Source: CAYNDL01 sp964396115
GTDB taxonomy: Bacteria; Patescibacteriota; Andersenbacteria; UBA10190; CAIZMI01
Reading direction: 5' to 3'
Assembly (NCBI GenBank): GCA_964396115.1
Contig: CAYNDL010000018.1
Span: forward strand, 1-17,831
Length of the DNA: 17,831 nucleotides
The notes beneath the pieces are model-generated. The model saw only the letters and a program-made list of their open reading frames with translations. It ran no database searches and had not been told where the DNA came from. Below, one piece after another: positions 1 through 8,216 of this stretch (its first letter is position 1; each line of letters starts with the position of its first letter). Both the position numbers and the translations under genes were made by a program.

Positions 1-6
1 TTTCAC
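1..6 (-). CDS. First two codons (GTG AAA) of the next pilus-operon gene, cut by the window edge
   Basis: Reading the minus strand past the pilC stop there is a very strong ribosome binding site and, nine bases after its AGGAGG core, GTG AAA running off the edge. Only Met-Lys can be read, so the product is unknown. By position behind pilC it could be a prepilin, a pseudopilin or the prepilin peptidase; this is inference from usual gene order. The strong Shine-Dalgarno would suit an abundant pilin. Confidence 0.45.
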
Positions 7-10
7 ACGC

Positions 11-21
11 GATCACCTCCT
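11..21 (-). promoter_or_regulatory. Exceptionally strong Shine-Dalgarno site for the gene beyond the left edge
   Basis: On the minus strand this reads AGGAGGTGATC, eleven bases fully complementary to the conserved bacterial 16S rRNA 3' end (GATCACCTCCT). It lies in the 37-base gap between the pilC stop and the GTG at 6-4. The other genes of this operon have weak or no Shine-Dalgarno sites, so it stands out. Confidence 0.7.
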
Positions 22-43
22 CTCAAATTTATTATTATTTTCA

Positions 44-1252
44 TTATTGTATCACATTAACCAATTGATAAATTGGCATTAGCACTGCAACAATCATCCC
101 GGCCACTCCAATTCCGAGGATAACAATGATAACTGGTTCAATTAACTGTGAGATATTTTCTACGGCGTTATTAACTTCGCCCTGGTAGAACCTATTGACC
201 GAACCAAATGACTTCGCAAGTTCTCCGCTTCTCTCTCCTACGCTGATCATTTGCGATACCATAATTGGTATCTCCGGATAACGCTCAAAAGAAGCAGAAA
301 TTGTTGAACCGTTTTTTACTTCTTCAGCTGTCTCGTCCACAATCTGCCTGAATATTTTGTTTCCCATGATATCGCGTGCAACCAGCAGTGCTTGGACAAC
401 AGGAATTTCGCTTTTAACAAGCACTTCCATTGCGCCGCTAAATTGTGCCAGATACAGTTTCTTTAACAAATTGCCAGCAACAGGCAGCCGCAAAAGCAAG
501 GAATGCAAATTATATCGGCCCTCTGTTGTCCTTAAGTAGGCATAAATCAGATACGCCGCCAAAGCCAAGAAAATAAGGATGAACCACCAATAGTTATTGA
601 TGGCGTTTGCCACAAACACTAATACTTGAGTTGCAAACGGGAGTTTAACATCTGACTCTTTGAACAAAGTAAGCAGCTGGGGCACAACAAAGGCCACCAT
701 AAGGATCCCCAAAATCAACATTGATGCAATAACAAAGATGGGGTAAATGAAAGCTCCACGAACTTTACTTAAAGTATTGGAGTTTCTTTCTTCCGTGTCG
801 GCAAGACGCTCCAAAGCTTCAGAAACACGCCCGCTCTGTTCGCCGCTGCGGACCATGCTTACATAAAATTCAGAAAAATACTGTGGATAACGATCCAGGG
901 CATTACTTAGCGAGTCCCCGCCTTCCACGTTGTATGAAACTTCCCGTAAAATATCAGCCAGTTTTGGATTTTCTGTTTGGGCGACAAGAATACGCAGCGA
1001 TTGCAGAATAGGTATTCCGGATGAAATCATTGTAGCTAGTTGCCGTGACAACACAGCGCGATCGCGCACACTTACCGTCTTTATTGTTAATTCCCTACTA
1101 AAAAGTGAAAGTTCTTTAACGTTCCTGATTTCTATCGGTGCCAACCCGTGTTCAGTCAACATTGCACTGGCTTCTTCTTCCGAAGACGCCTTGATGACTC
1201 CCTTTGTTATGTTTCCTTGCCTATTACGAACTCGATATTGGAATTCTGCCAT
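44..1252 (-). CDS. pilC: Type IV pilus inner-membrane platform protein PilC
   Basis: PilC/GspF family, 402 aa, the usual family length. It is the polytopic inner-membrane platform on which the PilB and PilT ATPases act during pilin insertion and removal. Two T2SSF repeats are visible, about residues 67-190 and 270-392, each with the family pattern of a helical bundle rich in Gly/Ser-Gly-Glu turns (GGDSLSNAL near 111; VRSGEQSGR at 134-142 in the first repeat, ISVGERSGE at 336-344 in the second). Membrane segments lie near 167-190, 221-240 and 371-394. The ATG at 1252 lacks a clear Shine-Dalgarno. It is the last complete gene of the operon, 44 bases after pilT, and may also be served by an internal extended -10 element at 1281-1289. 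Family assignment is firm; no missing part is seen. Confidence 0.96.
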   Translation of the reverse strand: MAEFQYRVRNRQGNITKGVIKASSEEEASAMLTEHGLAPIEIRNVKELSLFSRELTIKTVSVRDRAVLSRQLATMISSGIPILQSLRILVAQTENPKLADILREVSYNVEGGDSLSNALDRYPQYFSEFYVSMVRSGEQSGRVSEALERLADTEERNSNTLSKVRGAFIYPIFVIASMLILGILMVAFVVPQLLTLFKESDVKLPFATQVLVFVANAINNYWWFILIFLALAAYLIYAYLRTTEGRYNLHSLLLRLPVAGNLLKKLYLAQFSGAMEVLVKSEIPVVQALLVARDIMGNKIFRQIVDETAEEVKNGSTISASFERYPEIPIMVSQMISVGERSGELAKSFGSVNRFYQGEVNNAVENISQLIEPVIIVILGIGVAGMIVAVLMPIYQLVNVIQ

Positions 1253-1280
1253 GTTTGTGTGAAATATTTATCGCAACTTT

Positions 1281-1289
1281 ATTATATCA
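1281..1289 (-). promoter_or_regulatory. Possible internal extended -10 promoter for pilC and the following gene
   Basis: The minus strand reads TGATATAAT, an extended -10 (TGn plus a perfect TATAAT) about 30 bases before the pilC ATG. The -35 region (TTTTGC at 17 bases) is poor, which is tolerated with an extended -10. It lies just past the pilT stop and could uncouple pilC and the next gene from the ATPase genes. Chance AT-rich match is possible. Confidence 0.35.
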
Positions 1290-1296
1290 TAATGTC

Positions 1297-2379
1297 CTAG
1301 CCCGCAAAATCATTATAACCAACTAAGTTAGGATCCTGAGCAAATACTGCCGCTTCGGCGGCATCAACTAGCCCCTTATCAACCAGATTTCTCAACGACC
1401 TCTCCAAAGGAATCATTCCGGCAGAAGCCCCAGTCTGAATAACACCGGGAATTTGTGCAGTCTCTCCTTCCCTAATTAAATTACGAACCGCCGGTGTTGC
1501 AATTAACAATTCGATTGCCGGCAACCTTCCTCCTTGCCTTGAGGGCACAAGACGCTGAGAAACAATCCCAGTTAATGTTCCGGCCAATTGTGTCCGGATC
1601 TGCTGCTGCTGGTTTGCCGGAAAAACATCAACAATTCGATCAATCGTTTGCGCAGAACTATTTGTGTGTAAGGTTGCAAAGACCAAATGCCCTGTTTCCG
1701 CAATTGTTAAGGCAGTTGCGATACTCTCCAAGTCACGCATCTCACCGACTACAACAATATTGGGGTCTTCACGAAATGCCATCTTTAGCGCTTGAGAGAA
1801 AGATGTTGTATCCTTCCCTACTTCACGTTGGTGGATTAAGCAGTGATCCTCCTCATAAACATATTCGACAGGATCTTCAATAGTGATGATATGTGCTACT
1901 CGTGTCCTATTAATTATGTTAACGATCGCTGCCATGGTGGTAGTCTTTCCGTGGCCAGTTGGACCGGTAATCAACACGAAACCCTGAGATGGCTTAGCAA
2001 ATTGCTCCAGGGCAGAAGGCAGATGCAAATCTTCTATTGATCTGATTTCCTTCGGAATCGCCCTCATTGCAATGGAAGGCAGCCGGCCAGTCATGTAAAC
2101 GTTTACGCGAAAACGAAATCCCGTTTCGTGGGCGTATGAAAAATCTATTTCATTTTCGCTTTTTTCAAACTCAATTGTTCGTGTTTCCCCTGCGATAATG
2201 CGCAACATGGAACCAAGATCACTTTTACTTAGTGACCCCACCTCAGGCATAGCATAGAGTTTTCCGTCTACCCTTATTATGGGTGGCCGATTGACTGACA
2301 AGTGTAAATCGGAGGCATTCTTTTCGATTACATGCTCCAAAAGTTCTTTAAGCAGGACGTCCGGCGTTCTCCCGATCAT
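1297..2379 (-). CDS. pilT: Type IV pilus retraction ATPase PilT
   Basis: PilT subfamily of the type II/IV secretion ATPases, 360 aa, normal length. As a cytoplasmic hexamer it powers pilus disassembly, giving twitching and DNA uptake. Residues 1-110 are the N-terminal PAS-like domain beginning with the typical 'LLEHVIEKNASDLHL' stretch. Walker A is GPTGHGKTT at 139-147 (His where Ser is usual), the Asp/Walker B box EDPNIVVVGEMRD at 204-216, the His box around TGHLVFATLHT at 229-239, and the retraction-specific AIRNLIRE-like motif AVRNLIREG at 298-306. That last motif separates it from PilB. The ATG at 2379 is preceded by a purine run (GGGAGGGAGGG) that can act as ribosome binding site. It lies between the response-regulator gene and pilC. 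Confidence 0.96.
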   Translation of the reverse strand: MIGRTPDVLLKELLEHVIEKNASDLHLSVNRPPIIRVDGKLYAMPEVGSLSKSDLGSMLRIIAGETRTIEFEKSENEIDFSYAHETGFRFRVNVYMTGRLPSIAMRAIPKEIRSIEDLHLPSALEQFAKPSQGFVLITGPTGHGKTTTMAAIVNIINRTRVAHIITIEDPVEYVYEEDHCLIHQREVGKDTTSFSQALKMAFREDPNIVVVGEMRDLESIATALTIAETGHLVFATLHTNSSAQTIDRIVDVFPANQQQQIRTQLAGTLTGIVSQRLVPSRQGGRLPAIELLIATPAVRNLIREGETAQIPGVIQTGASAGMIPLERSLRNLVDKGLVDAAEAAVFAQDPNLVGYNDFAG

Positions 2380-2405
2380 TGTCTAACCCTCCCTCCCCAC
2401 AAAAA

Positions 2406-2795
2406 TCATGCCTTTCTTTTGCTCAACATTTTCTCAATCTTTTCAACAACTTCAGTTGGGGTGAAATGAGCCTTTATTATGTAATCGTCAGCTCCTAGTT
2501 CTAAACCTTTCTGAACGTCTGGTTTTTGCCCAAGGTTGGTCAAAAGTATCACTGGCAGCCCCTTGAGTCCCGCATCTGCTCTAATATCACTCAGTACTTC
2601 AAAACCGTCTTTTTTGGGCAAAACAATATCCAGCAATACGAGGTCCGGAGTTGATTTCTTTAATTCGTTCCATGCTGTTTCGCCATCAGAAACAACTTTG
2701 ACTTCATATCCGAGCATGGAAAGTTTGGTCTGATACATGCCGGAAATAAACGTATCGTCTTCTACTAGTAGGATGCTGCCTTTATTTTTCGCCAT
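2406..2795 (-). CDS. Stand-alone CheY-like response regulator in the pilus operon
   Basis: Single receiver domain of 129 aa with no output domain. Acidic pocket E12/D13/D14, phospho-acceptor D56 (in DLVLLDIVLP), switch T86 and conserved K108 are all present, with an aromatic Y105, so it should be phosphorylatable. In other bacteria PilG/PilH-type receivers control pilus extension and retraction; its place between pilB and pilT suggests a similar job, but no histidine kinase or Chp system is seen here. The ATG at 2795 has an AGAGG site eight bases upstream, better than most genes in the operon. Receiver identity is certain; the partner and role are inferred. Confidence 0.92.
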   Translation of the reverse strand: MAKNKGSILLVEDDTFISGMYQTKLSMLGYEVKVVSDGETAWNELKKSTPDLVLLDIVLPKKDGFEVLSDIRADAGLKGLPVILLTNLGQKPDVQKGLELGADDYIIKAHFTPTEVVEKIEKMLSKRKA

Positions 2796-2818
2796 ATGGT
2801 CCTCTTAATAAGTTAATA

Positions 2819-4570
2819 TTAATCCTCTGATGTTGCCTCCAATACTTCTCGCAAAGATACTTGTCCGCTCAGTGCTTTGAGAAAACCGTCCTGCCGCATC
2901 GTTATATATCCTTCCTCTACCGCAATTCTTACAAGCTCATCATGAGACTTTCTCATTACGAGAGCCTGTCGGATCTTCTCCCCTGCTGGTATCACCTCCA
3001 CAATCGCGATCCGTCCTTTTGTTCCCTTCCCGCCACACTCCTTACATCCTGGAGCCTCATAAAGAACTTTAGGATTTTTCTGGTTTTCCTCTACCTTTTC
3101 CGAATCAGGAATCACCTTCAGTACCTGCGTAATTATATCACGAAACTCAGCCGGTATCGGGGTTTCTTTCTTACAAAATGGACACAAACGTCTCACCAGC
3201 CGCTGCGCTCCCAACATTCGAATCACTGCTGCCAACAAAAATGGCTCCAGTCCCATGTCGATCAAACGCGGCAACGCTCCAATGGCATCGTTCGTATGCA
3301 AAGTGGAAAGCACTAAGTGCCCAGTGAGAGCAGCATGGATAACAAGCTCACCAGTTTCCTTATCACGCACTTCACCAACCATGATTATGTCCGGATCCTG
3401 ACGCAATATGCTTCGCAAGCCGTTAGCGAAAGTAAAATTGATTTCTGGATTTATTTGAGCTTGATTTACGCCAGCAATACGGTATTCCACAGGATCTTCG
3501 AGAGTAACGATGTTTAAAGTTGGGTCACCGATACTGTCGATGGCAGTATATAGAGTCGTGGATTTACCTGAACCGGTTGGACCCGTTATGAGTATGAGAC
3601 CGTGAGGACGTTTCAAAGCCTCTTTGAAGTTATCTAGACGCAAACCAGAAAAACCTAACTTTTCAAAAGGAATAGCGCCTTGTGACTTATCCAAAATACG
3701 CATAACAATCTTTTCCCCGTACACCGTGGGCAAGATTGAAACACGAATGTCATATTCATGTCCGCCCGCGCTCGTGGAAAAACGACCGTCTTGCGGTAGA
3801 CGCTGCTCATCTATTTTTAAGTTGCTTAATATCTTTATACGAGAAATTAACGGGTTATGAACCTTTAATGGAAGGAGGAGGCTCGTATATAGAGCCCCGT
3901 CTACACGGAAACGCACGCGTAGATTTTCATTAGAAGGTTCGATGTGAATATCAGATGCAAGCCCTTCAATTCCGTGCCTCAGAATAACTGCCACTGCTTT
4001 TGTTACGGGAGCATCTCCGACAATCTTTTCCACATTACGGTCATCACCATCAACATCTTTTTTAACCTCTTCTAATTCTTGACTAAACTCACGGATAGCC
4101 GTTTCAACTTCCCCCGTAATGCCTCCCGAGGTCTTAGAAATCGCCTCCTGGATGGCAGTTTCGGATGCAATGTGTATCTCTGTTCTCAGGCCAGTATTTT
4201 TCGTCAAAAACTTTAAAGCCTCCAATGCCTGAAAATCATCGGGTTGGGCCATGGCAACGTGGAGGGTTTCACCGTCCTTCGCAAACGCGATAAACTTGTA
4301 ATTCTTTGAAACATCAGCCGGAATCAGCGATACAGATTCGGGTTGTACTTCAATATTTGGCAGATCAACATAAGGAATGCCCAACATCTTGCCCTTTGCC
4401 CTGTACATTTGCTCTTCAGGAACAACTCTTTCGTTGAGAATTATTTCTTCCACTGAACGACCGCTTTTTATAGAAGCATCCTTCAATGCATCTTTTTGCT
4501 CTGTAGTCAAAAAACCCCACTCTTCCAAAATATCTTCAATGAACGACTGATTAGCGAGGGGTTGTGACAT
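2819..4570 (-). CDS. pilB: Type IV pilus assembly (extension) ATPase PilB
   Basis: PilB/GspE family, 583 aa, normal length. It is the cytoplasmic hexameric ATPase that drives pilin polymerisation through PilC. Residues 1-150 form the MshEN-type N-terminal domain seen in GspE/PilB. Walker A is GPTGSGKST at 330-338, the catalytic Asp box lies around 353-362 (IVTLEDPVEY), Walker B is DPDIIMVGEVRD at 392-403 and the His box TGHLVLSTLHT at 416-426. A tetracysteine zinc site (C463, C466, C509, C512) is present, which separates PilB from PilT. The ATG at 4570 has no Shine-Dalgarno and an A/T-rich leader. It follows the small membrane protein gene after 57 bases and precedes the response regulator. 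Confidence 0.97.
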   Translation of the reverse strand: MSQPLANQSFIEDILEEWGFLTTEQKDALKDASIKSGRSVEEIILNERVVPEEQMYRAKGKMLGIPYVDLPNIEVQPESVSLIPADVSKNYKFIAFAKDGETLHVAMAQPDDFQALEALKFLTKNTGLRTEIHIASETAIQEAISKTSGGITGEVETAIREFSQELEEVKKDVDGDDRNVEKIVGDAPVTKAVAVILRHGIEGLASDIHIEPSNENLRVRFRVDGALYTSLLLPLKVHNPLISRIKILSNLKIDEQRLPQDGRFSTSAGGHEYDIRVSILPTVYGEKIVMRILDKSQGAIPFEKLGFSGLRLDNFKEALKRPHGLILITGPTGSGKSTTLYTAIDSIGDPTLNIVTLEDPVEYRIAGVNQAQINPEINFTFANGLRSILRQDPDIIMVGEVRDKETGELVIHAALTGHLVLSTLHTNDAIGALPRLIDMGLEPFLLAAVIRMLGAQRLVRRLCPFCKKETPIPAEFRDIITQVLKVIPDSEKVEENQKNPKVLYEAPGCKECGGKGTKGRIAIVEVIPAGEKIRQALVMRKSHDELVRIAVEEGYITMRQDGFLKALSGQVSLREVLEATSED

Positions 4571-4627
4571 TAATTTAAACCATTAAACAATTATTTTTGT
4601 TTATCAGTACTCTTGGGAAACCTTCCC

Positions 4628-4921
4628 TTAAATCCCGAATAAATTTGGCTTACCCCTATTCTCCGGCACGTTCACAGGCACCTTATTATCGTTCATCAGT
4701 GACTTGTTCAAATTGCGGTAATCACTTCGCTCAAGGACAGCAGCATTAAAAGGGCTGCTTGCGTCAGTCTGTGACACACCACCAATACTTACATTTTGTG
4801 TTGGCACAAACGTCGGAGTTTGGTTATTCAAAAACAAAACATAAGCTACAATAATCAGTAGAACTACTGCCAGAAGACCTACTGCCCCGTATACGACTGT
4901 TCTAATCTTTTTTGATTCCAT
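4628..4921 (-). CDS. Small single-pass membrane protein in the PilP position of the pilus operon
   Basis: 97 aa with a basic start (MESKKIR), one membrane segment at about residues 9-31 and a short Asn/Pro/Ser-rich outer part, so probably N-in with the tail outside the membrane. It shows no family motif that I recognise. It sits 11 bases after pilO and before pilB, where many pilus operons carry the lipoprotein gene pilP. There is no lipobox Cys, so it is not a normal PilP. It may be a lineage-specific partner of PilM/N/O; that is inferred only from position. The reading frame is intact and follows operon spacing, so I consider it real. Confidence 0.72.
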   Translation of the reverse strand: MESKKIRTVVYGAVGLLAVVLLIIVAYVLFLNNQTPTFVPTQNVSIGGVSQTDASSPFNAAVLERSDYRNLNKSLMNDNKVPVNVPENRGKPNLFGI

Positions 4922-4932
4922 ATGTGTGTCAG

Positions 4933-5553
4933 TTATTTTTCTTGTTGCTGAACATATGTCCGTACTTTGAGAACCGCGTTCAACATGTCAGCTGGTGCTT
5001 CCTTGTCTCCGACCGGCGTAACATCAATTGCCTGCATATCAGATAAGATGAAAGACTCTTCCAGACCTTTTATAAATTCTCGAATCTGCGAATACGTACC
5101 GTTCACACGAACACTCGTGTCCCATTTCTCTAGACCAAGATTATTAGTCTTCACGCCAACATTTGCCGTAGGGGCGCCTTGATTAGGTGCAGCATTATCA
5201 CTATTTGTTTGTGGTGCCTTGATTGATCCACCGATCTCGATGATCTTAACGCCTGAAGAAGCCGCTACATTCTGTATACCAACCCAGAGATTGCTTTGTT
5301 CGTGTTTGTCGGGAATTGCGACACCCAAAACTTTAGCGTCCTCTGCATATTTTTCCAACTCTTGCGCTCTGCTCTCCAGATTGTTCAAGAAATCTTGGCG
5401 ATTTTTTTCTGTCTGCAGCGATTGCGTAAGCTTATTATTTGCTTCTTTATACGAAGCCCATTGTGGGACAGAGACAAAAATGACGAAAACAAACGAACCC
5501 AGAAGTACGAAACCGAATGTTAAGTAGGATAGACCTGTTGTTGCGCGTGCCAT
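4933..5553 (-). CDS. pilO: Type IV pilus inner-membrane alignment protein PilO
   Basis: 206 aa, PilO-type bitopic protein. A membrane helix at about residues 10-28 is followed by a predicted coiled coil at about 33-75, then a small periplasmic/exterior ferredoxin-like domain ending in 'LKVRTYVQQ'. PilO pairs with PilN and links PilM to the rest of the pilus machine. The conserved stretch around residues 150-180 (YSQIREFIKGLEES, then LSDMQAIDV) matches the PilO pattern. It starts four bases after the pilN stop, so the two are translationally coupled; no separate Shine-Dalgarno is present. Identity rests on architecture and position as well as motif, as PilO sequences diverge strongly. Confidence 0.88.
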   Translation of the reverse strand: MARATTGLSYLTFGFVLLGSFVFVIFVSVPQWASYKEANNKLTQSLQTEKNRQDFLNNLESRAQELEKYAEDAKVLGVAIPDKHEQSNLWVGIQNVAASSGVKIIEIGGSIKAPQTNSDNAAPNQGAPTANVGVKTNNLGLEKWDTSVRVNGTYSQIREFIKGLEESFILSDMQAIDVTPVGDKEAPADMLNAVLKVRTYVQQQEK

Positions 5554-5557
5554 GAGA

Positions 5558-6214
5558 TTATACTTCGGGGATTAAGATATTAGGTGTTGTAGATGGTTCC
5601 GGAGTCTGAGCAGGAACCTGCTCTTTCTCCATGTTCGCTAAGAATGCACCATCTTTTGCTTTAAATTTGTAGGTAGATACAAACCCACCAACTGGAGTAT
5701 TCTTGTCTTCCCCTGTTGATGGAAATAGGCCCGTACTCTCTACGTTAACAAAATACGTGTCGTTCTTTCCCGTTTGGTCCTGCAAAGAAACGAGCAAGTC
5801 TGCTGCCGCTCCGACATCGGGTGTTAATACTGCCAATTCGAAAGATTTCGTATCAAGCCCGGCTTTCAATGAGGTCACACGGACGTTCGGCAACATAAGT
5901 TTTTCAACCTCACCAAGTATTTTCGACCATGACACATGGTTATCGAGCAAATTCTGCATGTTAACCAGCCTGGACTTGAAAGCTGTAATATTTTTTCCAA
6001 GTGGTTCACGATTCTTCAGTTGGGCGTCTAAATTAGTGATGCGCTCGTTAACAGCGATCGCCTTTTGGTCAACATTATTGGTCATCATTAGGAGTGCAAT
6101 GTATGTTGCACCAACAACCAATATCATCAGTACGGAAAATCCATACATAACCTTGCGGCGTCGTGCTACCGCCTGATTTCTCATTGTTTCCTGTGCGAGA
6201 TTTATTTTCGGCAT
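5558..6214 (-). CDS. pilN: Type IV pilus inner-membrane alignment protein PilN
   Basis: 218 aa, PilN type. The N-terminus carries the short cytoplasmic INLA motif (residues 4-7), the counterpart of the INLLP peptide that docks into PilM. It is followed by a basic patch, a membrane helix at about 21-44, a coiled coil at about 45-80 and an exterior domain. A Pro/Thr-rich tail (about 200-218) is longer than I expect. It lies 50 bases after pilM and is coupled to pilO. The ATG at 6214 has only an A-rich leader. Sequence similarity outside the docking motif is weak in this family, so context carries part of the call. Confidence 0.88.
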   Translation of the reverse strand: MPKINLAQETMRNQAVARRRKVMYGFSVLMILVVGATYIALLMMTNNVDQKAIAVNERITNLDAQLKNREPLGKNITAFKSRLVNMQNLLDNHVSWSKILGEVEKLMLPNVRVTSLKAGLDTKSFELAVLTPDVGAAADLLVSLQDQTGKNDTYFVNVESTGLFPSTGEDKNTPVGGFVSTYKFKAKDGAFLANMEKEQVPAQTPEPSTTPNILIPEV

Positions 6215-6264
6215 TTTGTTTTTTCGTTAATTTCTGTTGTTACTGTGTATAACCTTTTATTATT

Positions 6265-7440
6265 TTACTCGCTTTGTTCAAACTCGCGCAATGCGAGTCC
6301 CACTGCAACGGAGAATGATGGTCCCATGGAAAGGAGTTTGTTATTCAAAACTGCGGGAACTCTTATCCCCTTCCAAGGATTGCCAACTTCTGTGGGAAGT
6401 CCGGTTGTCTCTTTCCAGAATTCCGGCAAGCCTCTGAGATTTGCACCACCGCCTATCAATACAATCTTCCCTAATGATTTCCTGCTTCTCCTCTCGAATA
6501 ACCTTTGCAGATTAACTCCCCTTTCAATAATGTCTCTAACAACTGGCCGAATAGCGTTTGAAGCAGCTTCGTCACCTTGACCGATTCCCGTTTGGAGTTT
6601 TTTCTCCTCAGCCTGTTCGCGAGAGATTCCAAATTTTGCAACAATTGCGTCCGTCATTGAAGCACCGCCAATGTTCGCGCTCTGATTTATCCTTAAATAA
6701 CTATTTTCAACAATCGAAAAATTGGTTGCTAAGTCGCCGATATCCACAAGCATTGCTGGCGCCTTTTCGTTTTTCAGCAGTGACCGCGAGAGAGGAAAGG
6801 ACTCAACTTCTAGTGCAATTAAGGAATAATTTAATCTTTCAACAACTGAAGAATATCTTTGAACAAGTTCCTTAGGCGCTGCTGTTAAAAAAACTTCGGT
6901 GTCGTGTCTTGCCAGATTCCTTCTTACTTGCGTCTCCTCCTGGCTCGTCTCCTCATCGCCACGCTCCTCCTTCTTGAACGGCGCCTTAACGAGAGATTCC
7001 GCTCGCGAAAAGATACTACCCTTGGAAACTCTTGCAGCTGCACCTTCCTTGTTGTCCCTGATAACAGTCCAGCCTAATACAACGTCTTTAAGGGGTGTAG
7101 GGACGTAATTTTTTGCTGCGTAAACAACAGCTTTCTCAAGCTCGGTATCGTTCATCTGAGGGAGGGTCAGTACAGTCGAAAACACAGACAAGCTGGGTAA
7201 AGCTGCGATAATGTTTGCACCTGTTACGCCTGCACGACGAGAAACTTCGCGAACAATAGTTGCCAACCTGGCCACGGAGTCATTTGATTGGCCTTCTGCT
7301 AAGGACTGAACTCCTTTTGCATAAGCATACGTAACAAGACGAACCGACTTGTCCCTGTCTTTTTGTAACTCCACCAACTTAATGGATGACGTACCTATGT
7401 CTAGTCCGATGTAAGAGTCTTTATGAGAAAAAATTGCCAT
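6265..7440 (-). CDS. pilM: Type IV pilus assembly actin-like ATPase PilM, with a charged insertion
   Basis: 391 aa, longer than the usual roughly 350 aa PilM. Actin-fold motifs are present: phosphate-1 DIGTSS at 14-19, phosphate-2 DIGDLATNFSI at 233-243 and the adenosine motif GGGANLRGL at 330-338. PilM is a cytoplasmic protein that binds the PilN N-terminus. An extra, strongly charged segment at about residues 130-180 (rich in Lys, Arg and Glu) interrupts the strand pair before LTAAPKELV (185-193); it is probably a surface loop. It is the first gene of the operon, with a promoter at 7473-7501 and no Shine-Dalgarno before the ATG at 7440. Confidence 0.94.
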   Translation of the reverse strand: MAIFSHKDSYIGLDIGTSSIKLVELQKDRDKSVRLVTYAYAKGVQSLAEGQSNDSVARLATIVREVSRRAGVTGANIIAALPSLSVFSTVLTLPQMNDTELEKAVVYAAKNYVPTPLKDVVLGWTVIRDNKEGAAARVSKGSIFSRAESLVKAPFKKEERGDEETSQEETQVRRNLARHDTEVFLTAAPKELVQRYSSVVERLNYSLIALEVESFPLSRSLLKNEKAPAMLVDIGDLATNFSIVENSYLRINQSANIGGASMTDAIVAKFGISREQAEEKKLQTGIGQGDEAASNAIRPVVRDIIERGVNLQRLFERRSRKSLGKIVLIGGGANLRGLPEFWKETTGLPTEVGNPWKGIRVPAVLNNKLLSMGPSFSVAVGLALREFEQSE

Positions 7441-7450
7441 TTTAGATTTT

Positions 7451-7469
7451 GGTGTTTTGCTTTAACACC
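7451..7469 (-). promoter_or_regulatory. Small hairpin at the start of the pil operon transcript
   Basis: A perfect inverted repeat, GGTGTT-N7-AACACC, lies between the pilM -10 box and the pilM start, about where transcription should begin. It could protect the mRNA 5' end or be a protein-binding site overlapping the start point. A 6-base stem can arise by chance. Confidence 0.35.
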
Positions 7470-7472
7470 AAG

Positions 7473-7501
7473 ATTATAACCCGAATACTATGGAGTAACA
7501 A
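7473..7501 (-). promoter_or_regulatory. Promoter of the pil operon (pilM)
   Basis: On the minus strand TTGTTA (7501-7496), a 17-base spacer and a perfect TATAAT (7478-7473) match sigma-70 consensus 4/6 and 6/6. The expected start is near 7466, leaving a leader of about 26 bases. No other equally good promoter is seen upstream of pilM. Confidence 0.65.
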
Positions 7502-7587
7502 ATACGTGCTGAAAAACTTGAGCCAAGGGTCATATTTTAACGAAACGAACCGCACTTTTTGAAAACCTGGCCCCAATTTTAAGTCAC

Positions 7588-7616
7588 TTGATCCTTTCCC
7601 TGCCCCGCCATACATT
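7588..7616 (+). promoter_or_regulatory. Candidate promoter of lemA-htpX
   Basis: TTGATC, a 17-base spacer and TACATT (each 4/6 to consensus) end 25 bases before the lemA ATG. It is the best pair in the 140 bases between the pilM promoter and lemA, but moderate. Confidence 0.4.
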
Positions 7617-7641
7617 AAAGTTATTAACTAACTAAAATATT

Positions 7642-8196
7642 ATGTCACCAATTATTATCCTCCTGGTTGTCGTCGCCTTAGTAGCAATGTGGGTTATTTA
7701 CACCTACAACCAGTTTATTCGCCTGAAAAACAACACAGATGAAGCCTGGTCTGATATCGACGTCCAATTAAAACGCCGTTACGACCTGATTCCTAACCTT
7801 GTTGAAACAGTTAAGGGCTATATGTCCCACGAACAAGGAGTTCTGACGGCAGTAACCGAAGCCCGCACGCGCGCAATGGCATCGCAAAACCCCGCAGAAT
7901 CAGCAAAAGCGGAAAATGAGCTTAGTGGTACGTTAAAATCTTTATTCGCTGTGGCAGAAAGCTATCCTGATTTAAAGGCGAACACGAATTTCCTGGAGCT
8001 ACAACGAGAATTGTCTGACACAGAGAACAAGATCCAAGCTGCTAGACGTTTCTACAATGGCAACGTTCGCGATATGAACGCGGCTCTCCAGTCATTCCCA
8101 GGCAACATTATTGCCAAATCTTTCGGCTTCAGCCATAGAGACTTTTTCGAAATAACTGAAGCGCAACAAAAAGAGACTCCGAAGGTTCAGTTCTAA
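7642..8196 (+). CDS. lemA: LemA family membrane-anchored protein
   Basis: 184 aa, normal length for LemA. An N-terminal membrane helix at residues 2-20 is followed by the family signature at about 22-75: YNQFIRLKN, then EAWSDIDVQLKRRYDLIPN and LVETVKGYMSHE. The rest is a helical bundle, probably exposed outside the membrane. The biochemical role of LemA is not settled; the gene is often next to htpX, as here (20 bases between the two). No Shine-Dalgarno is visible before the ATG. Assignment to the family is firm, function is open. Confidence 0.95.
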   Translation: MSPIIILLVVVALVAMWVIYTYNQFIRLKNNTDEAWSDIDVQLKRRYDLIPNLVETVKGYMSHEQGVLTAVTEARTRAMASQNPAESAKAENELSGTLKSLFAVAESYPDLKANTNFLELQRELSDTENKIQAARRFYNGNVRDMNAALQSFPGNIIAKSFGFSHRDFFEITEAQQKETPKVQF

Positions 8197-8216
8197 TTGA
8201 TTCCGGGGGTAGAAAT

